The notes beneath the pieces were generated by a model, which worked only from the letters and a program-made list of their open reading frames with translations, did no database searches and had not been told where the DNA came from. Source: Arsenophonus sp052174475 (GTDB taxonomy: Bacteria; Pseudomonadota; Gammaproteobacteria; Enterobacterales; Enterobacteriaceae). From it: DNA of 64,000 nt. Within the stretch, counting starts at the first letter, position 1. Each line of letters starts with the position of its first letter. A program made the translations under genes and the position numbers. Shown here one piece after another: positions 23,470-33,283 of this stretch. Location: contig JBQMRO010000061.1 in the NCBI GenBank assembly GCA_052174475.1, positions 124,001 through 188,000 of the forward strand, in the 5' to 3' direction.

Positions 23470-24591
23470 TTAACGGCTAATATTATTAGCTTGTTGTAAT
23501 AAAGTGTTGCTTTCTTGCATAAATCGTTTAGCATCCTGATCAAACCATTGACTAATTTTTTTAAATTTGGCAATAAAATTTTTCTTATCATAAGCTTTAA
23601 GCAATGCTACAGCATGACCGAAGCTTTTGTAATATTTAACTATCAAATCAATATTTTCATCAGATGACATAATAATATCTGCATAAAGCTGTGGATCCTG
23701 AGCAAACAGACGCCCAACCATCACTAACTCTAATTGATAAATAGGTGATGAAAGCGTTAGTAATTGTTGTAGATCTATTTTTTGTTTAGATAAATACTCC
23801 CCATAAGCAAAAGTAGCAAAATGGCGAAGTACCTGAATAAATCCCATATATTTATCATGATCTATCGCATTAATTTTATATAATTTAGCCCCCCAAACAC
23901 TCAATTGTTCTAATAGCCATTGGTATGCTTGTGGATTTCTCCCTTCACAATAAATAATTACTTGCTTAGCAATACTATTCACATCTGAGCCAAACATGGG
24001 ATGTAAGCCAACAACAGCCCCATTATGCACTGATAACATAGCTTTAAGCGGCGATTGCTTAATAGAGCAGATATCCATCAATAATGTATCTTCAGACAAT
24101 TTTGGTAATCTATTAATAACTTCTAGTGTTAAATGAATTGGCACACTTACCATTACTACAGCGGCATTAGCCAATAATTCATCAGCTCTATTCCAATCTT
24201 CTTCACTCAAACTATAAACTTCATAGCCTGAGAGTCGAAATAATCGACTGAATAATTTTCCCATCTGACCTTGACCACCTACTATAATAATAGGACCTAG
24301 ATTAGGATTTAATTTTTTAAACCCTTGATTATTTTCATGTAGGTAGGATTCATGCATAATACGGCGTAAGATATCTTTAATTAGATCAGGTGCAATACCT
24401 ATTTTTTTTGCTTCATTGCATCGCGATTCTAACATTGAAGCCTCACGATCTGGCATATAAATAGGTAATCCTTGTTGGGTTTTCACTTCACCAACTGCCA
24501 TCACTAATTGCATTCTTTTTTCTAGTAATACTAGAAATGACTTATCGATTTCATCAATCTGTTGACGTAATTGTAATAATTCTGCAGACAT
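23470..24591 (-). CDS. tyrA: Chorismate mutase / prephenate dehydrogenase
   Basis: Bifunctional cytoplasmic enzyme of tyrosine synthesis: chorismate to prephenate, then NAD-dependent oxidative decarboxylation to 4-hydroxyphenylpyruvate. 373 residues, the same length as E. coli TyrA. The N-terminal AroQ mutase helix (residues 1-90) keeps R9, R26, K37, and D48-R49-E50. The NAD fold starts with VGGQGQMG near residue 105. The prephenate dehydrogenase motifs are SVPIH, GLHPMFGSD with the catalytic histidine, a DHD motif, LRHFATFAYG and MVGRLFAQDPQLYADIIM. The ATG at 24591 follows a taaggt ribosome site. It stands alone between an IS256 and an IS91 fossil; in relatives aroF and pheA are neighbours, and neither was recognised here. 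The frame is undamaged amid decay, which suggests selection to keep tyrosine synthesis. Confidence 0.97.
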   Translation of the reverse strand: MSAELLQLRQQIDEIDKSFLVLLEKRMQLVMAVGEVKTQQGLPIYMPDREASMLESRCNEAKKIGIAPDLIKDILRRIMHESYLHENNQGFKKLNPNLGPIIIVGGQGQMGKLFSRLFRLSGYEVYSLSEEDWNRADELLANAAVVMVSVPIHLTLEVINRLPKLSEDTLLMDICSIKQSPLKAMLSVHNGAVVGLHPMFGSDVNSIAKQVIIYCEGRNPQAYQWLLEQLSVWGAKLYKINAIDHDKYMGFIQVLRHFATFAYGEYLSKQKIDLQQLLTLSSPIYQLELVMVGRLFAQDPQLYADIIMSSDENIDLIVKYYKSFGHAVALLKAYDKKNFIAKFKKISQWFDQDAKRFMQESNTLLQQANNISR

Positions 24592-24689
24592 AAATTTACC
24601 TTATAGTAGCTTACTTTTCTAGGGTCTTAATACGATCTTTAAGAGTTGAGCGAATTTTAGTATATAATTTCTTAATACTGTATTTGTTG

Positions 24690-26720
24690 CTTCCTAACTA
24701 ATAGTATACAACTCACTATGGGTCTGTGAGGGTCCTAACTATCTTGCTTCAGGCATGTTCATTATTTTAGTATTGTTTTATACTATGCGATATATGAATT
24801 TTTAGGAATTCATTCAGATGATTCAGAATGAATTTCACCCTAGAAAGAATAAACCTGTAAATCAATTAGGAAGACAACAGGCGACTTCACGTGTTACACT
24901 GTCTTTTTACCAAAGCGTTTTATAATCTCCTTACCGAAATGAATGAGGATTAAACTAACTAAATTTTTTATAATGCCAAAAGAAACTATACAAGAATACG
25001 TCCATCTACTCTCTATCTCTGGCTTTTATTGACATGCAAGTATTATCTGCCTCTAGTCACGATTATTCAGGATTTTTATCAACTCATAGAGCCAAGCTAA
25101 TGACGCTGGATACAGCTGTATTGAGGTGGTAATGACTGATAATATGCTTATCGATGAATTCATTACCAATAGGGAGTTCGCTAGGAATACCCCCACCAAT
25201 TCTGTTTCTTCTCCACAAAGAAACAGAAAGATAACAACTGCACCGATAGATCTGATAAATGAGAACAATAGAGCATTTCTATTTTTCTGGTAAGAAACCC
25301 AGAGGGTAACTTATTTAGATCTACTATATACCATCCAACTAAACTACTTTTCAGCATTAATGAATATTATAGCTGAAATAAATTTCTTAAAATACGGTGA
25401 AAACGTAATCTCGTAGATCAGTCTATCTATCGAGCGAATGTTTGTCTGCAATACTTGTGCCATTGCTGTATCCAGATGTAAGGACTGCTACTGCGCCACT
25501 TCTGAATAAAGGGTTCACCTCCACAGTTATTTTATGTTAAGTTGTAAGTTAAAATCTTGCAGTTCATGTAGCTTCACATCTACCGAATAGTGGTTATCAT
25601 AGCAGATTCATATCTTGCCAGACTTTAGCTGGCAACACATTACTTTTACTATGCCTCATCTTATTTGGTCTTTTTTAACAATAACTAGACAATACTCAAT
25701 ACTCTATTTCGCGTCAAGTGGTGCACCTCTCGTTCTATGTTGCAATGGGTACGAAAAAACAGAGTGTTAAAATTAATATTTTGTAGCTTACGCACTTATA
25801 GTCGACAACTCAATTAACATCTACATATTTATCTCCCGTTACTCATGACAGGTTGGTTATTAGCAATGCTATATAGGTATATGTTGTTCTTCAAAAAAAA
25901 GAGTAGTCAAAGAAATCTATCGAGGAGATAGTCATTCGGCTAATACATCACAACTATAATCTTGTGAATCCTAGTGTATTTCTGGTCTGATGCATATTTG
26001 CACCAGAAATAACTGGCAGGGTTATCTGAAGGCACAGTACGGACCCTTACTAAATAGCAAAGTGCACTTCATTAAAAAGATAAAATTAAATAGCGTAGCG
26101 TGAAATAGCTCGTACGGTACCTTAAATGACCACTAGTATCCGTATAAAACTACGGCATTAATGAGAGGAGAGTGCTGGCATATAATTATTACGACCACCT
26201 GACTAGCAGTAACCGGCAACAGATCCTGAAGTATAAAAAGATGATTAGGCGCTATATATATTAATCATATTTTGACAAGGTATTTAAGATGATGCGTTAG
26301 TATGGTTTTTTGTTAAATTCTAAACGAGGAATACTATATACCAAAGATATATGAAGCGTTGAAAATGACAGGGGTTGCAAAAATTAAAAAAACTAGATCA
26401 GGGTTCATTGTTCTGATAAAATGATTCTACGTACAGAGAACCACGTAGAAATGCATTCTGTGTGCAGACAGACTACTTTTTTATCGACAACTCAGGGAGC
26501 GTAAAAACAGGAAGCAGAATTGTTCTCAGAAAGAATGCATAAAATAGAAAAAACGATGTTTACTAAACTAAACCTAAAGTTAATATTTTTAATATTAATG
26601 TAATAGATCAAAGAATAGATACTCCGATTAAATTTTTACTTATAACTGACTCAGTAAATCGATTCTATTTTTAGAAAAAAAGATAACTTTCTCTTTTCAT
26701 TTAAAGAGGAATTTAATTTC
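24690..26720 (+). mobile_element. IS91-family IS fossil (copy 1)
   Basis: About 2 kb, plus strand. The C-terminal part of a Y2/HUH-type IS91 transposase is readable: a YLKRPP-to-LRHYSGG-like start, then CWHIIITTT, KKMIRRYIY, YGFLLNSKRG, PKIYEALKMTGVAKIKKTRSGF and C..LC-like cysteines (ancestral YGFLSNRKRG..LLPKVYxALGM). The N-terminal half is unreadable here but clearer in the inverted copy at 34,830-36,700. IS91 elements move by rolling circle and lack normal inverted ends; boundaries here come from where similarity to the second copy stops (shared ttaaagaggaatttaatttc at the right end). Confidence 0.78.
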
Positions 26721-27641
26721 CTAACCATCAAACTTTAGTAGAAAAAGCGGCATATTTAATTTTATAATTTAATTCTTTAAAGATTAATTTTCTTTTATGA
26801 ACATCACTTTCAAGCATCATACTTGTAATTAACAAATTACTATTGGTAATTTGTTCTATAAAAGTTAATAATCTCTACGAATGATGACAAAATTATTTTT
26901 TTAAATTACCATAGCTACAATCCAATCCTTAAAAATAGTAATAAATTATCACTGAGCATCTGTATTTCATAATTTCAAGTATCTCGTACACTATATGTTA
27001 TGTATTTCCCTCACCTTAAAATGATAAGACCATCATAGTTATCTTGGATTTTTAATAAGCAAATTTAACCTGATTGATTAATCCCATAAAGGGATATGGC
27101 ATTGCTGCAGTTCTCATTTCATTAATTGCCGTTATTAAATTAACTTTAAATACTATTTTAAATCAACCGGCATAGAGAGTGGATAAGCCATTTCACTATG
27201 TATTTGCGATTCAATTGTTCTGGCACTTTTATAGCAGATCAATTAAATAAATCACTTAAATATTATGAACTATTTATATTAATTACTTCTGTCGCCAATG
27301 ACATTTACATATGATGAGAAATGATAATAGTAGTTTATGTGCGATATGTAGTCATTTTCTATATCAGTCATTTTTATATTGAAATAATTATTAATTATCG
27401 GATCGGTAATCAGATATTTCCATCTCATATATAAGTAGTTCGCAGTTTTTTAAAATAAACCAGTATGATAATATATGAACTATCACTAAATTCTATTCCT
27501 AACTCTTTAAGCGATGAGAATATTTCAGTATGCATGCATATAACGAATAAAATAAAACAGGAACCACAAATAATTGATAGTCATGGGTAACGATACTGAA
27601 TATTATCAGAAATAATTCTACGAGAATAAATGATTATTAAA
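26721..27641. other. Eroded spacer between IS91 and IS256 fossils
   Basis: About 0.9 kb. aroF, the usual neighbour of tyrA on this side, would be expected here or nearby, but I could not recognise any of its motifs. Only short AT-rich open stretches. Confidence 0.4.
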
Positions 27642-29038
27642 AGTTATGCTCATCTCTGATGTATAGGATTTCTAATATGGTAGCGTGATATTCCTGCTGA
27701 TTAATTTCATGGATAATTTTAACAACAAAGAGATGATATGCCATAAATTCTACTCTATAGATATCAGCAAAAGCAGATATTGCTTGTTTTCCTTGCATTA
27801 ACTCATCCGTAATAATTCCAGTCAGCTGATAGCATCGACTGTTAAGTCGGAGCTCAAAACCATTCTTTCAACAAGATTCTAAACACTACCTTATATACGG
27901 ATGGTCATCTGTCGTCCATAACGATTATTTGCCATAACGAACCCCCATATAGACTAATATTGGCGATGTTTAGATTTCAATGCCTAATATCAAGAAATGA
28001 GATCACAGCGGTAATAGTGGTGTATGCTTCAGTAGCTCGTTGCTACTGTCTTAGTTAAATCGTATAAAAATATTAAAGAGTTCTAGCTATAACTGCACCT
28101 GCGAGGCATCTCAACCGATGATTTTTATGAAACCCTAAGTGCGCTTCTCAGTAAATCTGTATAATTTCTCTCTATTAGCACCATTAGCAGAATGAAACAG
28201 TAATGACTTGAAGAGCATAGGCAATGCTAGCTACGTGATTTAAACGATACGCCTAACGTTGATTTCTAATCTAAAGATATATATTATTCTGTCAGGAATC
28301 CTGATTGCCTTTACCTGTTGCTCGTTATCAGTACTACTGCATATAGATATAAGGAGCTCATTGTGCTAAAAGATGCTTATCGAGAATTAGAAATAAATTG
28401 GATAAACTTCTTAATTGCCTGCGAGTGAATGGTTTAACAACATATTCTTAGACTTGGTACAGACGACGGTACTTAGTTTTTAGAATGTAATAGCGGCAAA
28501 AAAAAGATATTCCAGGATACCTACCAGAAATGCTGTTAGGTACACAAAACAATATTGTTTCTAAATTTTCCCAAAAATATACAACTAAAAATTTAAGGTT
28601 GAAATGAGCTGTTGGAAGTTATATTCTCAGAGAGTTGTAATATTACTAATAAAGCTTAATGTTTTGTGGTAAGGTTTTCATTATATCTTGCAGCGATAAA
28701 GAAGCTAAAGAAAGGTCGAGAAGAACATTGGCATACGATAACTTCCCGTTATCGCACTTAGCATCAATAAGAGTGACGAATCCAATTGAATCAGATTTTG
28801 TGACGTTTAAGCTACAAAACTGATGCATGAAGCACTTGTGATTCGAAGAAAACAATCATTTTATGGTATTTAAGCTACTTTCGTCTGCTCAGAGAAAACT
28901 AGAACCGGCACAACAAGAGATTTTACTTCATGACCTTATAGTGGTAAACAACGTCTAATTTAAGGATGGAGAAGAGATTCATGAAGCATCAGGAAGAGGG
29001 TATCCTTATCATCCATATACTAGATTCTCTAATAACTC
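27642..29038 (+). mobile_element. IS256-family IS fossil (copy 4)
   Basis: Left end aagttatgctcatctctgatgtat, right end agattctctaataactc. It aligns along its whole 1.4 kb with the other copies, including the MPNIKK/EMRSQR-like N-terminal region, SLEEHRQC.LRDL near 28,210, ELEINWINFLIAC near 28,385 and a TNPIES-like block near 28,780. Dead. Confidence 0.84.
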
Positions 29039-29417
29039 CTGATTATTTACTGATTATTGATCAAAGATCATATTTTTTAAGCTATTTCGATTTAATTAAA
29101 ATTTTTTATAAAAATATTAACATTATTAAGCTTATCTTTTGTATGATCATTACCTACCCTTACCCGTTTAACTTTTTATTCTGCATGTATTACACAGATT
29201 TAAAGTTCAGGTATACGATAACGTGAACTGTAAATATTATAATCAATTAATTATAAAATATAGGAATATTTGCTGCTCCAATACAGAACAGAGCTATATA
29301 ATTAAATTAAATTAAAGAGTCATATTTATGATAAAGAAGAATATTTCTTTGTTTGTAATAAATTACAAAAAAGATTTTATAAAAAACTACTAATAATAAT
29401 CTATTAAATTAAAATAA
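29039..29417. other. Spacer downstream of rplS
   Basis: Very AT-rich. A plus-strand 86-codon open frame (28,966-29,226) starts in IS256 sequence and runs into low-complexity hydrophobic codons; I regard it as chance. Nothing else seen up to the rplS terminator. Confidence 0.45.
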
Positions 29418-29466
29418 GTAATGAAAAAAAAGAAAAAACTCGTAAATTTTGCGAGTTTTAAAATTT
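29418..29466 (-). terminator. Rho-independent terminator of the rpsP-rplS operon
   Basis: Read on the minus strand: stem aaaactcg / cgagtttt with an aaaattta loop, followed by ttcttttttttcat. It lies 20-70 bases past the rplS stop. The perfect stem and long T run are intact while the DNA beyond is eroded, which fits a working terminator. Confidence 0.85.
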
Positions 29467-29486
29467 TTAAAATGCAGTGAAGCAAA

Positions 29487-29840
29487 TTATTTGGTATTTA
29501 AGCGTTCTTTAATACGAGCTGCTTTACCAGAACGCTCCCTCAGGTAATATAATTTAGCTCTACGAACATCACCAAAACGCTTAACTGTGATACTCTCGAT
29601 AACTGGTGAATGCATCTGGAATACCCGCTCAACACCTTCACCATTAGAAGTTTTACGAACAGTAAATGCTGAATGTAAACCGCGGTTACGAATAGCGATA
29701 ATCACTCCCTCAAATAATTGTAAACGTCTTTTAGAACCCTCAACCACCCATACCGTAACTTCTACAGTATCTCCTGAACGAAATGAAGGGATGTTTTGCT
29801 TCATTTGTTCTTGTTCAAGCTGTTTAATAATATTGTTCAT
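29487..29840 (-). CDS. rplS: 50S ribosomal protein L19
   Basis: 117 residues, essentially full length (E. coli 115). L19 sits at the 30S-50S interface of the ribosome. Begins NNIIKQLEQEQMKQ and contains the family blocks FRSGDTVEV, VVEGSKRRLQ, FEGVIIAIRNRG, FTVRKTSNGEGVERVF, AKLYYLRERSGKAARIKERL. I choose the ATG at 29840 over an in-frame GTG at 29846, because agag lies five bases before the ATG and the protein then matches relatives. Last gene of rpsP-rimM-trmD-rplS, followed by an intact terminator. Confidence 0.98.
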   Translation of the reverse strand: MNNIIKQLEQEQMKQNIPSFRSGDTVEVTVWVVEGSKRRLQLFEGVIIAIRNRGLHSAFTVRKTSNGEGVERVFQMHSPVIESITVKRFGDVRRAKLYYLRERSGKAARIKERLNTK

Positions 29841-29911
29841 AGCCACTCTTTTACATTAGGTAAACTGATATATACAAAACAGTGTTACATATTGTATTAG
29901 TTAATATGTTG

Positions 29912-30652
29912 TTATTCTTTATATTCCTGTTGGAATTCTGCTAACAACATTCTTTGCTCGTCAGTCAGATCTAGACTTCTTAGAAGTTCAGGTCTTCTAA
30001 GCCAAGTTCGGCCTAGTGAGTGTTTTTTTTTCCAACGTTCTATTTCAGCATGATTTCCTGACAATAAGACACTCGGAACTTCCATACCTTCTAACACCTC
30101 AGGACGGGTATAGTGAGGATGATCAAGTAATCCAGTCATGAAGGAATCTTCTTCTGCTGACCCCTGATGACCTAATACACCAGGAACAAATCTAGAAATT
30201 GAATCGATCATCACCATTGCTGGTAATTCTCCTCCGCTAAGAACATAATCGCCAATTGACCATTCTTCATCAATTTCAGTTTCATTAATCCGTTCATCAA
30301 TACCTTCATATCGACCACAAACTAAAATAAGCTTTTTGTTCACCCTCAACTGGCAAACAGCTTTTTGATTAAGTTTGCGTCCTTGCGGTGAAAGATAAAT
30401 TACTTTAGCATTTTCACCGATCTTAGATTTTACTGCATGAATAGTATCTCTAAGAGGCTGCACCATCATCAACATACCTGGACCGCCGCCATAAAGGCGA
30501 CCATCTACAGTACGATGTTTGTCGTGAGTATAATCTCGCGGATCCCAGCACTGTATATTCAATAGGCCATTTTTTACTGCACGACCTATCACCCCATGCT
30601 CAGTTATTGCGCGAAACATTTCTGGAAATAAGCTAATAATCCCAATCCACAT
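29912..30652 (-). CDS. trmD: tRNA (guanine37-N1)-methyltransferase
   Basis: Transfers methyl from SAM to G37 next to the anticodon of tRNAs reading CNN and some GGN codons, preventing +1 frameshifting; essential in most bacteria. 246 residues against 255 in E. coli, slightly shortened at the C-terminus. SPOUT fold: N-terminal MWIGIISLFPEMF, YGGGPGMLM, then the trefoil-knot SAM site LSPQGRKL, CGRYEGIDERI and SIGDYVLSGGE, followed by FVPGVLG and HPHYTRPEV. The C-terminal helical domain contains HAEIERWKKKHSLGRTWLRRPELL. ATG at 30652. Spacing to rimM upstream is 37 bases and to rplS downstream 71 bases. Confidence 0.97.
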   Translation of the reverse strand: MWIGIISLFPEMFRAITEHGVIGRAVKNGLLNIQCWDPRDYTHDKHRTVDGRLYGGGPGMLMMVQPLRDTIHAVKSKIGENAKVIYLSPQGRKLNQKAVCQLRVNKKLILVCGRYEGIDERINETEIDEEWSIGDYVLSGGELPAMVMIDSISRFVPGVLGHQGSAEEDSFMTGLLDHPHYTRPEVLEGMEVPSVLLSGNHAEIERWKKKHSLGRTWLRRPELLRSLDLTDEQRMLLAEFQQEYKE

Positions 30653-30689
30653 GATTTTACGCTCTACCCATAAAACCTTTAATTATCAT

Positions 30690-31241
30690 TTAAAAATCAA
30701 GATCCCAATCTACTTTAATTATCTTATTAAGAAGATCAACGTTTTTGATTACCTTTTCATCAAGAAAAGGTATTAACCGTTCTTTAATACTGAATGCATC
30801 TTCTTTTAGGTTTATTTTAATTACCAGTACGTCATTTGAGCCTGTTTCCATTAAATTTTGAACATAACCCAAACTATAACCTTTAGTAGTTATAACCTGG
30901 CAACCAATCAGATCTTTCCAATAATACTCACTACCTTCAAGTTCAGGTAGTTGCACTGAATCAGCGATAATTTCAAAATTAGTCATTAAATTAGCAGAAA
31001 TTCTATCATCAATATGCTTTATTTTGATGATAATATTTTGATTATGATGTTTCCAATCTTCTAATTCCAGTTGCTGCCACTGACCTGAATGATGAATAAA
31101 CCAAGGCTGATACTTGAAAATATCTTCGATGTTTTCGGTGAATGAAAAAACTCTGAGCCAACCACGAATACCATGCGCAGAACCTAATTTGCCTAATCCT
31201 ATAGGATTATAAGGAATTTTAAAGTAAAACTCTTTATTCAT
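30690..31241 (-). CDS. rimM: 16S rRNA processing protein RimM
   Basis: Assembly factor that binds S19 and helps mature the 3' (head) domain of the 30S subunit. 183 residues from the ATG at 31241 (E. coli 182). N-terminal domain GLGKLGSAHGIRGWLRVFSFTE, then the PRC-barrel C-terminal half with YYWKDLIGCQV, GYVQNLMETGSNDVLVI (ancestral GxxxxxxExGANDVLVV), RLIPFLDEKVI and IKVDWDLDF. An in-frame GTG at 31247 has no ribosome site, so I prefer the ATG; a ggtgg lies just before it. Sequence is lysine- and asparagine-rich, as expected for an AT-rich genome, but all core positions are kept. Second gene of the operon. Confidence 0.95.
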   Translation of the reverse strand: MNKEFYFKIPYNPIGLGKLGSAHGIRGWLRVFSFTENIEDIFKYQPWFIHHSGQWQQLELEDWKHHNQNIIIKIKHIDDRISANLMTNFEIIADSVQLPELEGSEYYWKDLIGCQVITTKGYSLGYVQNLMETGSNDVLVIKINLKEDAFSIKERLIPFLDEKVIKNVDLLNKIIKVDWDLDF

Positions 31242-31256
31242 TACCACCGTAGTAAA

Positions 31257-31505
31257 TTAAGCTACTCTTTTTGCTTGTTTGATCAATGTAGAAACACGAT
31301 CAGAAACTGTTGCACCTAAACCAATCCAATGTTCAACACGGTTTAAATCTAAACGCAACTCTTCTGCGTTACCTGATGCAATAGGATTAAAAAAACCTAT
31401 ACGCTCAATAAATCGACCATCACGTGCATTACGACTATCTGTAACAACGATTTGATAAAATGGACGCTTCTTTGCGCAACCACGAGCTAAACGAATTGTT
31501 ACCAT
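31257..31505 (-). CDS. rpsP: 30S ribosomal protein S16
   Basis: 82 residues, the E. coli length. S16 stabilises the 16S 5' domain during 30S assembly. Typical start MVTIRLARGCAKKRPFYQIVVTDSRNARDGRFIERIGFFNP and C-terminal LNRVEHWIGLGATVSDRVSTLIKQA. A strong gagga ribosome site precedes the ATG. First gene of rpsP-rimM-trmD-rplS; its stop is 15 bases before the rimM ATG. A hairpin in the leader (31,527-31,563) separates it from ffh. Confidence 0.98.
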   Translation of the reverse strand: MVTIRLARGCAKKRPFYQIVVTDSRNARDGRFIERIGFFNPIASGNAEELRLDLNRVEHWIGLGATVSDRVSTLIKQAKRVA

Positions 31506-31526
31506 AAGTTCCTCATTAATTAATAA

Positions 31527-31563
31527 AACAACTATCCTCTATCGAGAATAGAGTCTAGTTGTT
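31527..31563 (-). terminator. Hairpin between ffh and rpsP
   Basis: Stem aacaacta (31,527-31,534) pairs with tagttgtt (31,556-31,563), extended by ctctat/atagag around a short gagaat-type loop. On the minus strand it is followed by ttattaattaat and then the rpsP ribosome site. It fits a terminator or attenuator for ffh read-through, or a 5' leader structure of the rpsP mRNA; the T run is weak. Confidence 0.6.
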
Positions 31564-31638
31564 AATAATATTTCATTATTGTTTTTCTTAATATAAAAAG
31601 CAATTAAAAGTACGAATTATTTATTTAATAATTAATTA

Positions 31639-33000
31639 TTAATCGCTAGAGAAACCTGGTGGCATCGTATCTTTCATCCCGCGTATTATCTTAGCTAATC
31701 CACCTTTTTTTATTTTCTTCATCATACGTTGCATATCATCAAACTGCTTAAGTATCCGGTTAACATCCTGTACCTGTGTGCCGGAACCAGTTGCAATGCG
31801 TCTTTTGCGTGATCCTTTAATAATTTCTGGTTTTTGTCGTTCTTTGCTGCTCATCGAATTAATAATCGCTTCCATTTTAATCAAAACTTTATCATTTACT
31901 TGTGATTTAACTACATCAGAAACTTGGGATATGCCCGGCATTTTACTTAACATGCTCGCCATACTACCCAGCTTACGCATCTGTTTAAGCTGTTCAAGAA
32001 AATCATTTAGATCAAAACTATTCCCTTTTTTAAGTTTATTAGTAAGCTTCTCCACCTTTTCACGGTCAACTTTGCTTTCTATCTCTTCAATCAGCGATAA
32101 AACATCTCCCATACCAAGAATACGAGAGGCAATTCTCTCAGGATAAAAAGGCTCTAAGCCATCAATTTCTTCCCCTATGCCCAAAAATTTAATAGGTTTA
32201 CCCGTAATATGACGAATTGATAATGCGGCACCACCACGAGCATCACCATCAATTTTCGTTAAAATAACACCAGTTAATGGCAACATTTTATTAAACGACT
32301 TAGCGGCATTAACCGCATCTTGCCCGGTCATTGCATCCACAATAAATAAGGTTTCAACTGGATTAATTGCACAATCGATTGCATGAATTTCTTCCATCAT
32401 GTTTACATCAACATGTAAACGCCCAGCAGTATCGACAATTAGCACGTCATAAAATTTTAATTTTGCATATTGTAAAGCATTAGTTGCAATCTCAACAGGG
32501 TTTTCTCTTGAAGTTGATGAAAAAAAATCAATGCCGATTGTTTGAGTCAATGTTTCTAATTGCTTGATAGCAGCAGGACGATAAATATCAGCAGAAACTA
32601 CTAAAACTTTTTTCTTCTGTTTTTCTTTTAACAATTTTCCTAATTTAGCCACAGTAGTGGTTTTACCCACCCCTTGTAATCCGACCATAAGAATAACAGC
32701 GGGAGGCTGTACAGATAAATTTAAAACGCTGTTCTCCTCACCCATCGCTCTAATAAGCTCATTTTGCACAATTTTAACGAATTCTTGGCCTGGTGTTAGA
32801 CTTTTGTTAATATTTTGACCTACTGCACTTTCTTTTACTGATTTAATAAAGTCACGTACGACTAGCAAAGCAACATCAGCTTCTAATAACGCCATACGAA
32901 CTTCACGTAATGTTTCTTTAATATTATCTTCAGTCAACCTTCCACGGCCACTAATATTTCGTAATGTACAAGAAAGTCTATCAGTTAAATTATCAAACAT
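31639..33000 (-). CDS. ffh: Signal recognition particle protein Ffh
   Basis: GTPase that binds 4.5S RNA and targets nascent inner-membrane proteins to FtsY. 453 residues, identical to E. coli. N domain 1-85, then the G domain with P-loop GLQGVGKTTT near residue 107, DTAGRLH near 190, TKIDGDARGGAAL near 247, and GIGEEIDGLEPF. The methionine-rich M domain (about 328-453) has FLEQLKQMRKLGSMASMLSKMPG and the RNA-binding GSRKRRIATGSGT. The end, PPGFSSD, is as in relatives. ATG at 33000 with only a weak ribosome site. Upstream of rpsP on the same strand, the usual enterobacterial order; ypjD and corC, its normal neighbours beyond, are gone. Confidence 0.98.
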   Translation of the reverse strand: MFDNLTDRLSCTLRNISGRGRLTEDNIKETLREVRMALLEADVALLVVRDFIKSVKESAVGQNINKSLTPGQEFVKIVQNELIRAMGEENSVLNLSVQPPAVILMVGLQGVGKTTTVAKLGKLLKEKQKKKVLVVSADIYRPAAIKQLETLTQTIGIDFFSSTSRENPVEIATNALQYAKLKFYDVLIVDTAGRLHVDVNMMEEIHAIDCAINPVETLFIVDAMTGQDAVNAAKSFNKMLPLTGVILTKIDGDARGGAALSIRHITGKPIKFLGIGEEIDGLEPFYPERIASRILGMGDVLSLIEEIESKVDREKVEKLTNKLKKGNSFDLNDFLEQLKQMRKLGSMASMLSKMPGISQVSDVVKSQVNDKVLIKMEAIINSMSSKERQKPEIIKGSRKRRIATGSGTQVQDVNRILKQFDDMQRMMKKIKKGGLAKIIRGMKDTMPPGFSSD

Positions 33001-33119
33001 GTTCTTAACTCAATTCTATTAAAGGGATCTGCTGTCAGTTAATTTTTAATATAAAATAATGATAATTCAATTTTTACATCGAGCTTCATAAGAATAGTTA
33101 TCATATCCTGGAAAATAGT

Positions 33120-33283
33120 ATGAATTTAATAATTCATACTTATTTTAAACCAGTCTTTCATAGACTGCAATGCAGTTTTAGTACTTAATGCTGATTCTGT
33201 AATTCCTAATTGTATAGCAAAGCATATTCATACAGAGTGATCTGAAACTCTTTATCAGAATTGAAATGATAACTTTACATCTT
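33120..33283 (-). mobile_element. IS481-family 3' end fragment, cut by IS256
   Basis: The block ctttcatagactgcaatgc and about 130 neighbouring bases match the C-terminal end of the IS481 fossil at 60,560-61,589, in the same orientation. It stops exactly where the IS256 left end gagttatgc begins. No further IS481 sequence is seen beyond that IS256 copy. Confidence 0.75.

Noticed and set aside
28966..29226. 86-codon hydrophobic plus-strand frame
   Set aside because: Begins in IS256 3' sequence and continues into low-complexity AT-rich codons; no homology or ribosome site.
31778..32146. 122-codon plus-strand frame opposite ffh
   Set aside because: Lies wholly antisense within the intact ffh gene and has no ribosome site; a shadow of ffh codon usage.
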